A DNA stretch of 64,000 nucleotides from Chryseotalea sanaruensis. Its GTDB lineage: Bacteria; Bacteroidota; Bacteroidia; Cytophagales; Cyclobacteriaceae. The translations under genes were made by a program, and so were the position numbers. The stretch lies in NCBI RefSeq assembly GCF_003990915.1, contig NZ_BHXQ01000007.1, positions 186,001 through 250,000 on the forward strand, given 5' to 3'. The notes under the pieces were generated by a model, which did not search any database, was not told the DNA's origin, and saw only the letters and a list, made by a program, of their open reading frames with translations. This document shows, one piece after another, positions 1 through 8,100 of this stretch. Each line of letters starts with the position of its first letter. Positions within the stretch are counted from its first letter, which is position 1.

Positions 1-683
1 TCTTTAATTCGCCTCTTTAATTCATCAAAAGCCGGGTCCTTATAATTACTTAATAATCTCAACAACTCCCTTTGCATTACAGCCCTTATCGGCATCAATC
101 CATCATCTTCTTCTATCGTACAGAGTAAAGGCAAATACACAACACCATCTTGGCTCACCGACTTATTCTTTATCATAACATCTTTGTACAAAATCGGATC
201 ATAAATCAAAAAAATGTACTTGCTATACCCAGGGCTACATTCATCCTCACCTTGAGTTATCCCTCTTTTTGCACTATCAAATCTTTTTAATAAAAAATTC
301 TCATCAATCTTAAAATTGACTTGAAATTCATTTAAACGATCTAAAATAAACATTTTCCCTTTACGCTGTTCTTCAGTATAAGGTTTTACGTCATTGACTC
401 TTTTGTAAATCATATTACATACAACAGTGACTTCTTTAGCATTTCCCTCTGTCATTCTTTCTTGAATTGATTTTAGATTTGAAAGTGACTTTTCAAATTG
501 ATTTTGACCAATTGAAGCCTTACAAAATTCAATCAATTCAATTTCAGAAAAGATCAATTTATGGAAGCTTATTGCCTTAAAATCTTCTTTCATTAAGGTC
601 AATACCGAATGGTTAATCTGTGCTTGACTAGAACAAGTAGTCATAAAAAACACAAAGAATAAAATCACTTTTCTTTTAATCAT
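1..683 (-). CDS. Putative immunity lipoprotein, paralogue 3 (3' end outside window)
   Basis: Reading the minus strand from the ATG at 683 gives an open frame that runs off the left edge, about 227 codons. It starts with a lipoprotein signal (MIKRKVILFF..., lipobox ending TTC at residue 17) followed by SSQAQINHS. It is clearly paralogous to the protein at 4466-5182: both share C(S/T)SQ...IN.S, a KR..I.G.DE segment and a YDP.LYK...IKN segment. Its ATG overlaps the TGA of a short toxin-tail remnant (ATGA), the same coupling seen between the intact large toxin and 4466-5182. I infer that it is a duplicated immunity protein, probably periplasmic and outer- or inner-membrane anchored. No named family was recognised. 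The C-terminus is not visible. Confidence 0.7.
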   Translation of the reverse strand, partial: MIKRKVILFFVFFMTTCSSQAQINHSVLTLMKEDFKAISFHKLIFSEIELIEFCKASIGQNQFEKSLSNLKSIQERMTEGNAKEVTVVCNMIYKRVNDVKPYTEEQRKGKMFILDRLNEFQVNFKIDENFLLKRFDSAKRGITQGEDECSPGYSKYIFLIYDPILYKDVMIKNKSVSQDGVVYLPLLCTIEEDDGLMPIRAVMQRELLRLLSNYKDPAFDELKRRIK

Positions 684-730
684 GGATCTATTATTTCAGA
701 TGATTCATCAATAATAATTTGCTTATTAAC
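680..730 (-). pseudogene. Remnant of toxin C-terminal tail (copy 3)
   Basis: In the frame that ends in the TGA overlapping the start of the 683..1 lipoprotein, the last residues read VNKQIIIDESSEIIDP. The intact large protein at 5179-8985 ends VVKRIIIDEQDEKTDL, also with an ATGA overlap to its neighbour. Upstream of about 730 the frame is broken by stops, so only the tail survives. It is best explained as the scar of a duplicated toxin-tail/immunity module. Confidence 0.6.
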
Positions 731-867
731 GATCGCTCAACAGATCTTAGAGCTTCATTAAGGCCGTTTTATTACATATTAATCTAATGCATTACAATGT
801 CCATATCTGGTTATAAGGAGACTCTACGTAAAGCAAGAGGAAAACCCATATCGTACAAACAGAATTA

Positions 868-1599
868 TCATTTATTATATTTTTCGACTGTATGATTTAT
901 GGATTTTAACGCTTTAACAATAAGTGGCATTGAACTATTTTTATGCTTACTACTAATATAATCTACTATTCTTTTATTCAGAGTAGATTTTACTTTTGAT
1001 TTAGTGCCGGGGTAATATCTAAATTCTTCAAATCCAAATTCTAACCACGCATTAAATCGATAAAGTGCTAATTTATCTCTCTCAATATCACTCCATACCG
1101 TAGATGGTAAATCAGTAATTAAGCTTATAATACAAGCATCATCAACTTGCTCCGGATACTCAATATAATTTTGGAAAGGAAAAGAATAGTTTTTAAATGT
1201 ATAATCTCTTTTTAAGGGTTGCAGATTTTCAATTATTAATAAGGATTTAGGATAAATTATTTTATAATTTTTTATTGTTGATATCTGATTTAAAAAGAAC
1301 ACATACTCAAAAGTATGAAAGTATCTTTGCGATTCACTAAGCCTTTTATCAAAGGCTCTATTTATACGTTTTATAAAATCGTTTTGATAAGTAGAGTCTG
1401 ATTCAATTATCTTTAAAACTTCTTCTGTACAAAAAGAAAGCTCATACAATTCAAGATTAAATTTTTCTTTTTTAATATATTCCATTAGAGCTGAGTCGTA
1501 CCCGTAAGCCGAACCAAATCGTACGAATCCAAATAAACAAATGGTTAGAATTGGAATTAAAATTTCTTTTTTATACTTATCCACCTGTTTCATATTCAT
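868..1599 (-). CDS. Putative immunity protein, paralogue 2
   Basis: 243 residues with an N-terminal hydrophobic segment after a basic start (KYKKEILIPILTICLFGFV), so it is exported or membrane anchored; there is no clear lipobox cysteine. It has weak but positional similarity to the protein at 4466-5182: LSFCTEEVLKIIESDSTYQ here matches LSFFTEELIQLATDTSFQ there. The start could be M1 (ATG at 1599) or M3 (1593). A remnant of the toxin C-terminal tail overlaps its 5' end, as in the intact toxin/immunity pair. AT-rich like the rest of 1-6.2 kb. Role as an orphan or decayed immunity protein is inferred; no named family recognised. Confidence 0.6.
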   Translation of the reverse strand: MNMKQVDKYKKEILIPILTICLFGFVRFGSAYGYDSALMEYIKKEKFNLELYELSFCTEEVLKIIESDSTYQNDFIKRINRAFDKRLSESQRYFHTFEYVFFLNQISTIKNYKIIYPKSLLIIENLQPLKRDYTFKNYSFPFQNYIEYPEQVDDACIISLITDLPSTVWSDIERDKLALYRFNAWLEFGFEEFRYYPGTKSKVKSTLNKRIVDYISSKHKNSSMPLIVKALKSINHTVEKYNK

Positions 1600-1705
1600 C
1601 AGAAATTATTATGATCTTTTCAATAATATCCAAATTAAACTTTTCTTTGATTTTAATTTCCCCAACGGGTCTTAGCGTCTCAATATGACCCACTGCGTTC
1701 TTCTA
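1577..1705 (-). pseudogene. Remnant of toxin C-terminal tail (copy 2)
   Basis: The minus-strand frame ending at a TAA at 1577-1579 reads EIKIKEKFNLDIIEKIIII followed by SDEYETGG over 1577-1660. The intact large protein ends EIKEKYKIDQVVKRIIID and then EQDEKTDL, so the two align along their length. The frame is open up to about 1705, then hits a stop, and it has no start codon of its own. It overlaps the beginning of the immunity paralogue at 868-1599. I interpret it as the leftover 3' end of a duplicated toxin module. Confidence 0.65.
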
Positions 1706-1762
1706 TATCCTTGCTTAGTCGTAGGGAGACCTTAAGACAAGTGAGGATGAGGACTTAATAAA

Positions 1763-2791
1763 TTAAAATTCGAATGAATATATTTTAATAGTATAATCAG
1801 ATTGAAACATTAAATAATATGTATTGTTTAATGAAGTAATTCTTAGGTAGATCGTACTCTCATCGCTGTCGGGAGACGGATAGTCAGAGATAGCATTATA
1901 AAAGTCAACTTTTTTATTGCTTAAAATGTTAGGAGAAATTGTTAGTGTTTTATAATGATTCCCGGTACCTCTTTCAAAAAAAATTAATTTACCAAGCCCA
2001 TGTTCTGGATTTGAGGCAAGTACAAAATACTTCTCATTTATATGGATTAAATCAAAGTTTTTCAGGGATAAATTACTGTTAAGGGTAAATCGGTCAATAG
2101 TTAACAATTGATTTACTTCTCCTGCACTAATAATACTGCTTGCTTCTAATGATTGATAATAAATCCTATCATCATGTTTTAAAAAAAGTCCATTTGAATT
2201 TGCCGGAATATTTTTATTTCTAGAGAATTCCATTAATTCACACTGAGTTAATTTGTAATTAATACTATGTGTAGACACTTTAATAGGTTCACTTAATAAC
2301 GAACTCGCAACAAACAGAGGCATAGGTATTTGTGTACGACAAAATAGTTTGTTAGTATTTCTATTGAAAAGAATTAATTCATTTTTTGCCATGCTATAGA
2401 ATGAGAGGAAACCTGAGTTTACATCGATTAGCTCTATGCGGTAATTTGGGTAGTCACCAATACTTTTAAGCTGGTTGCTTATTTCAAAAATATTTCTATT
2501 CCCTTTAGTCTTACAATCATATTCCATCAAGTTGAGAGAGAATTTATCAAAAAAGATCAGCTTATTATTTTCACTGAAAACCGTCTCTGGAAGAAAGGAA
2601 TAGCGTTGGACTGAATATAAATCGTTATCTAGTATCCCCTTTATAAAAGTTAAGTCCTTTTCAAAATAATTTCTCTCACCAATTCTAGTAGTAAACTCTA
2701 AATTAGGTCTTATCAAAATTTCATTTTGTGAGTTACATTTTAAAAATGAAAGCAAAATCAAATACGTTACAATGCTAGGAATATTCTTCAT
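1763..2791 (-). CDS. Secreted lipoprotein, beta-propeller-like (paralogous position 2)
   Basis: 342 residues starting MKNIPSIVTYLILLSFLKC, a lipoprotein-type signal with cysteine at residue 19 followed by NSQ. The rest is beta-rich with repeated aromatic/hydrophobic strands (LIFFDKFS, LILFNRNT, LLTIDRFT, KLIFFERGT), which suggests blades of a six- to seven-bladed propeller like the 6-bladed lipoproteins of Bacteroidetes; no catalytic motif is visible. It sits 22 bases after a decayed small ORF that is homologous to the ORF preceding the propeller gene at 3095-4261, so the pair (tail fragment + propeller) occurs twice in the locus. Role as an immunity or accessory protein is inference from context. 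Confidence 0.55.
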   Translation of the reverse strand: MKNIPSIVTYLILLSFLKCNSQNEILIRPNLEFTTRIGERNYFEKDLTFIKGILDNDLYSVQRYSFLPETVFSENNKLIFFDKFSLNLMEYDCKTKGNRNIFEISNQLKSIGDYPNYRIELIDVNSGFLSFYSMAKNELILFNRNTNKLFCRTQIPMPLFVASSLLSEPIKVSTHSINYKLTQCELMEFSRNKNIPANSNGLFLKHDDRIYYQSLEASSIISAGEVNQLLTIDRFTLNSNLSLKNFDLIHINEKYFVLASNPEHGLGKLIFFERGTGNHYKTLTISPNILSNKKVDFYNAISDYPSPDSDESTIYLRITSLNNTYYLMFQSDYTIKIYSFEF

Positions 2792-2813
2792 ATTAGATAA
2801 TTAATTATGATTC

Positions 2814-3023
2814 TCAATCAAGCTGACCCCAAGCGATAAAAGTCATCTGATCACAACTACTATCCCAAACTGGCGCGAGTGTTGTGCGTTGGCTAGGGCA
2901 TGGTTCACTAGTGCCTATTTTGAAAGTGTAAGTATCTAGCAAAAGTGAACTACACTCAAACAACACTTTCGCCAGAGGGTGCGGATCGATGAAAACACCG
3001 TCTGAAGGTGAAAAGATTAGGCT
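2814..3023 (-). pseudogene. Decayed copy of the 67-residue coupled ORF (module S, copy 2)
   Basis: An open minus-strand frame of 69 codons with no ATG before its conserved part, ending at TGA 2814-2816. Its core FKIGTSEPCPSQRTTLAPV matches YKIGTSEPRSSHRTTLAPV of the ORF at 4263-4466, and the flanking ...VLFE / ...VLCE and the C-terminal hydrophobic stretch are also alignable. At DNA level, positions 2869-2920 and 4339-4390 are nearly the same. It lies just upstream of the propeller gene at 1763-2791, as the intact copy lies just upstream of the propeller gene at 3095-4261. Likely a remnant of a second toxin-tail type; function unknown. Confidence 0.55.
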
Positions 3024-3094
3024 TTATCGAGCAATAAAGTCTATTGCAGAATCTTCAGTTATCTACTTATACTCCTCTTGGTTCAATCAAATTT

Positions 3095-4261
3095 CTATTC
3101 CTTAATCGAGTTAAGTTTCAACCTTACGATTTTCTTCTCATATCCACCTCCATCAATACCATAGAACTGTCCTTTTGAACTGAAATGAAAGAAATCGTAC
3201 CTATAAACTCCTATATCATTTGGCATTTCCCTTCCGCTACAAATAGGTATTCCTGTTTTATTATCAATTAATATAATAAAACCATAACTATCACCATATA
3301 TTCCTGTGACCATATATTTCTCGGATAAAGTAAAATTATCTTCATTAACAGCAGATGAATTAATATTGTCCGTCCATAAAAGTTTTCCAGTCGTAGTATC
3401 AAGACAATTAAACTTACCATCATTAAAATATATCTTATCACCGAAGACCATTATTTTAACATAAAAATCAGTATAGCTTGAATTATATTTCCATACTACC
3501 TTTTTGTTTATTGTATCGTACGCCACAAGACCCTGACCCCTATCCCAATAGATAATAAACCATTCATACGATAGAATGTTCGATTGCAAACCATTGAGTA
3601 GTTCAATTTCTGAATCTATATTTCCATTTTTCATATTGATATCATATAAAAAGCGTTTGTTCCCGATAAAAAGATGATTGCCCACTATCAATGTGTGACC
3701 ATTAAAATTCCCATTTCCTGATATTCTTTTTAATATTCTATTTGTACCTACGTCAACTATAAGAAGCGTACTATCATTCTCAAAAATTGGGATAGACATT
3801 CCATTGTAAGATTCTATTCTTTTTATAGTTTTAAATACTCCCGTAGACCAGCGTTTGCGATAATACTGATAGTTTGAGAGAAGATTGAAAATATATTGCT
3901 CTTCATTAAGCCAAAGGCAAAGGATTGAGTCTTTAAGAATCTTATAAACTTCTTTACGATCTTCTGCCTTTTTTAAATCAAGAAGTTCTCCATCAACAAG
4001 GTTTAATATCCCCTTTTTATGTACGTAAACTAATCCATTCTTAATCTCTCTAATTTCCGTTTTTAGCAGTCCAATATTATAGATTTCGTCAGGTGAATTG
4101 TTTATATACTCCGAACAACTAACGTCAAGTCCTTTAATAATCGTATCACTTTTAAATGTGATTTTTGGGACTAAATGATATGTGCCACTCGTTCCATAAG
4201 CTTTAAAACCAACATTAAATGCACAAACAGATATAAGAGATAATAAAAATAATTTTCCCAT
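3095..4261 (-). CDS. Secreted PQQ-like beta-propeller protein
   Basis: 388 residues with an N-terminal signal peptide (MGKLFLLSLISVCAFNV). Repeated motifs of the PQQ-like propeller type are visible: KKVVWKYNSSY around residue 255, NCLDTTTGKLLWTDNI around residue 290 and IILIDNKTGIPICSGRE around residue 330. No catalytic residues recognised; such propellers usually mediate protein binding. Its ATG lies one base after the stop of the 67-residue ORF, so it belongs to the same tightly packed transcription unit as the large toxin (8985 to 3095). I infer an accessory or immunity role, but this rests only on position. Confidence 0.6.
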   Translation of the reverse strand: MGKLFLLSLISVCAFNVGFKAYGTSGTYHLVPKITFKSDTIIKGLDVSCSEYINNSPDEIYNIGLLKTEIREIKNGLVYVHKKGILNLVDGELLDLKKAEDRKEVYKILKDSILCLWLNEEQYIFNLLSNYQYYRKRWSTGVFKTIKRIESYNGMSIPIFENDSTLLIVDVGTNRILKRISGNGNFNGHTLIVGNHLFIGNKRFLYDINMKNGNIDSEIELLNGLQSNILSYEWFIIYWDRGQGLVAYDTINKKVVWKYNSSYTDFYVKIMVFGDKIYFNDGKFNCLDTTTGKLLWTDNINSSAVNEDNFTLSEKYMVTGIYGDSYGFIILIDNKTGIPICSGREMPNDIGVYRYDFFHFSSKGQFYGIDGGGYEKKIVRLKLNSIKE

Positions 4262-4262
4262 T

Positions 4263-4466
4263 TTACTTAAGGTTTGGAGTTAACTCATAGAGCTCGAAGT
4301 GCATAAAATCCTTTTCATGATTATAATTTCCACCCCCAACTGGCGCGAGTGTTGTGCGATGGCTAGAGCGTGGTTCACTCGTACCAATTTTATAACCGTT
4401 TACATATGTGGTAGGAGTGAACTGCCACCTTTTCTCACACAACACTAGCATTGGAGGGATGCGCAT
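4263..4466 (-). CDS. Small coupled ORF of unknown function (module S, copy 1)
   Basis: 67 residues. Its ATG overlaps the stop of the immunity lipoprotein gene (TAATG at 4464-4468), and its stop is one base from the ATG of the propeller gene, so it is placed like a real operon member. It has no signal peptide. A related sequence sits in the same relative position at 2814-3023; both contain KIGTSEP..S.RTTLAPV. Because the relative is found without a start codon, an alternative is that both are left-over C-terminal ends of a second toxin type whose partner is the propeller protein. No known family recognised. Confidence 0.45.
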   Translation of the reverse strand: MRIPPMLVLCEKRWQFTPTTYVNGYKIGTSEPRSSHRTTLAPVGGGNYNHEKDFMHFELYELTPNLK

Positions 4467-5182
4467 TAGTCAAAAAGATTTGAGGAAACATCACAATCTG
4501 TTATATCTTTTACTATATCTTTAAACTCATGTTGGATTTCTTTATGACTAAGCCTTTTCAATATTCCTTCTTTTATAGGATTCCGTAGAGTTGTTGGATT
4601 TTCATTTGCCCGTAAGTAATTGCATAAAAAAAGACCAGTCCTTTTCCAATCTTCGTTTAGTCCATTTTTTATTAAAGTCCTTTTATAGAGCAAGGGATCA
4701 TAGCAAAAAAAGGTAAATATACTTTCCTCAACTGTCCCCTCGTCATAACCATTAATTAAGCTTCTTTTGCTAGCATCGATTTGTTGAATAATCAGGTTCT
4801 GATCAACTGAAAAGTTTATCATACGTTTTTCACTTAGGAGATCTAAAAGAAATTCCTTACCTCTTTCATACTCCTTATTGTAATTTTTTTCAACCTTTAA
4901 TTTATTATATAGTAAGTAAAGGGTCAACTGATACTCCCTTTGATCTCCTTCTGTTTTCCTATTAACATTATTATGCTTTCCCAATTTCTTTTTTAACTTA
5001 TACTGGAAGCTAGTGTCTGTTGCAAGTTGTATTAATTCCTCTGTGAAGAAACTAAGTTTGGAAAATCCGATGCGATTAATATTTTTTTCTAATTCAAGCG
5101 TTATCGCACTTTTATTGATTTGCTGTGACGTACAAGAGGTCACGAACCCTACTAATATCAAAAGTGTAATTCCTCTTTTCAT
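4466..5182 (-). CDS. Putative immunity lipoprotein for the large toxin (paralogue 1)
   Basis: 238 residues with a lipoprotein signal: MKRGITLLILVGFVTSC with the lipobox cysteine at residue 17, then TSQQINKSA. The body is helical and charged, with no known domain recognised. Its ATG overlaps the TGA of the large protein gene (ATGA at 5179-5182), implying translational coupling in the order toxin then immunity. A periplasmic lipoprotein is the expected cellular place for neutralising a toxin that acts on the cell wall. Two paralogues follow downstream (868-1599 and 1-683). Function is inferred from arrangement, not from a recognised immunity family. Confidence 0.65.
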   Translation of the reverse strand: MKRGITLLILVGFVTSCTSQQINKSAITLELEKNINRIGFSKLSFFTEELIQLATDTSFQYKLKKKLGKHNNVNRKTEGDQREYQLTLYLLYNKLKVEKNYNKEYERGKEFLLDLLSEKRMINFSVDQNLIIQQIDASKRSLINGYDEGTVEESIFTFFCYDPLLYKRTLIKNGLNEDWKRTGLFLCNYLRANENPTTLRNPIKEGILKRLSHKEIQHEFKDIVKDITDCDVSSNLFD

Positions 5183-8100
5183 AAATCTGTTTTTTCGTCT
5201 TGTTCATCGATGATTATTCTTTTTACCACTTGGTCTATCTTATATTTCTCTTTTATCTCGGTTTCCATTGTTTGTATATATTGTTTTAGTTTAAAAGCAG
5301 GGTTATTTTCATCGTAGTGTTGATAATAAGTATTTGCAAGTGTATACTTATTTTTATCGGGATTTGATCTCCTAGTCTTTGATGGCCGTTTGCAGACATC
5401 TTCTTCTTTTGCCTGAAATGATTCCGGATACTTATCGAATTGAGGCGAGTTGTAATTAATAAGAAAACAGCCATCAGAATTATCCACTCTTGTTCCTCCA
5501 TGAAGTTTATATGCTGTATGCTCTTTTAGACACATTGTCACATCCCAGAATTTCTCTTCAGTTCCTGTTACACTTGTAGAATAAACGATATCATAGGTTC
5601 CCTCAGGATGACGTTTACAATCTTCCAGTTTTGTAGGATTATCTCCTTTTGGCCTTTCCAAGATAAATCCTTTGTAATCAGTCCCCACAATGGTAAACTC
5701 CCCCCATGTTCGATATTGATTCCTTCCTTTACGCTTATAGTGTATCACAATCTCTTCAGGAACTATAATTTGACAATCTTTAAGGTTCTCGTGCAAAACA
5801 TCCGCCCTTTCTTTTAAAGCCGCATCTAACCCATTGACAAATGTTTTCTTTGCACTACTCAGCAGATAATCATTCACAGCTTTTGTGCATTCTGATTTCA
5901 ACCCGCTAACTGGATAAAATTTCTCTCTAAAAGATACAGTTTTTAATCCGTCTGCTAAAGCAGTATCATACTTGGCATTTACAATGGCTAGTAAATTAAA
6001 GTTATCCTCATTAATGTGTCGCTTGACACTATCAATTGCATGATTAAAACTGTTTTCAATTATTTGATCAAATCGATCTATGTTTCCTGAATGGAACCAA
6101 ACATAAGCAAAATAAATATAAGTCTTTAAATCGGCTGTATCTAGTTGGTATAACTTATCATCAACATAATCAACTGCATCCTGAGTGAATTCATCAGTTC
6201 CTAAACTGCTTGCATATGCTCTTGTACTAAGCTGATCGTGCATAAATACATACTCACTAGTCAAGAGACTTTTTATCGCCCCCTCCTCATCACTATCAAA
6301 CAATCCCAACATCGCTACCGGGTTGTGTATGTAATCCCATTGTGTTTTGTATAGGTTTTTGCCGTTAGCACTGTAGTCCATGAGGTTGTCGCCATTTTGT
6401 GGTAGCAGCGGGAAGCTATGCTCTAAGCGGAAGGCACCATGAGCTAACTCATGGGCTATGGTTTTGCTAATGTTTGTTGCCGTAACTTTCTCCGAGCAGA
6501 TAAAGCCCATTTGTTTCATGCGCGGCATAAAGCCCATCACTTGAGGATCGTCTGTTTTGGGCACTATGAACAAGTAATACGTGTCAGGCATTAATGATCT
6601 GTTTTGCAAATAGGTATTGATGATGGTGCGCATTTCTCCAGTGTAATTCGAAAACCAACTGCTGTTTCCATACTCAAGCCCGCTGCTGTCTGTGTCATAA
6701 ACTATTTGGGTTAGGGTTTGCACAGGCTCCACCTGCCACTGTACAATGGCTTGCTTGTAAATATTATTGAGTTCTGTTTGCAGTGTTTCTTTCTGTATTG
6801 GCAATTGCGCACCGTTCACCGAGATCAATACCAAATTTTTGTAGGCCTTGTTGTAGCTGATCACATTCAATTTACCTACTTCTAATCGGTTTGTTGTTGA
6901 GTCTGCGGTATTCTCCTGATTAAGGTAAGCACTGATTTGTTCTGCCTGCTCGTGTGTTTTGCCTTGTAATGTCACGATTAATTCGCTGGCATTTTCTCCC
7001 TGTTGTTTGGGAAGTGATGCTGCATCTGCACTAAAGCCCACTTCCTGAATCAAGTTTTCGCGCGGTACTGTGGCGGTTACTTTAACTTTATCAAAGCGTC
7101 CTGTCTCCACTGATTTCCAGGGGACGGTATAAGTGTCGCCTTCAATACTTGTTGTTTCATAGTGGTTGAGTACTTCATGCACTTTGGCGTCAAAACCATA
7201 ATCCTGATCTTCTTGGGCGCTAAAGTTTACTTTGTAATGTACCGTTGACGCAACTGAACTTGTCGCACTCGATCCGTTGTTGATTACTTCTCCTTCTTTA
7301 TTTATTGTATAACTATTGCCTTCACTATCAGTCAGCACTACTGCTTGCATTGCTCCACTGGCTGTTACAGGTCTTATTATTTCTTCTTGTGTTCCATCTT
7401 CTTTTAAGACTACAATCGTGCTGTCTTGTACCCACACGCTATCGATGATGCCGATGATAGTAATGGCTACAGGCATGGCAATCGTTTCGCTTGCATTGTT
7501 TTGTGCTGCTGCCCTGTCTGCACCGATTTTCTCCATCTCTTCTACAAGCTGCCCCATGGCATTGCCTTTGGCATAGGTGCTCACTATTTCTCCTGCCAGT
7601 TCGTGGTTTTTATTCACCTTGCCGCTGAAGCGCACTTTCACGCTCGCATTGTTAAATAACGACACGGGCATTAAACCCGTACCACTGAAGTAGCCATTGC
7701 TTCCCTCTACGGTTAGCACCATCATCCGGAAGTCGTGCATCCTTATTTCATCTCCGGGAAATAAGCGTGGTAGTATTTCTGTTGTAGTAGGGGGTGTAAG
7801 TACAGGTGCTTGTCCGCAGGTGTATGGTCCGTCTTCCAGTGAGGTGGTGCTCATCTGCAAGGGAGCACTGTACTCGCTAAAAATGCTATTGCGCTCTGAC
7901 CTTACCTGTACTAAGTAGTTGGTAGAAGGATTCAGTTCGCCTAATGTATAGTAGCGGTTAGTGGTAACAGATTCAAAGTAATTATTTGCAGGACTGCTGA
8001 GTGGTTTATACCGGATGCGGTATTGTGCAGGCATCTCTCCTTCACTTGGCAATTCCCATTGCATTGAAAGTGTGGTTGCATTACCGCCTTGTTGTAAAAC

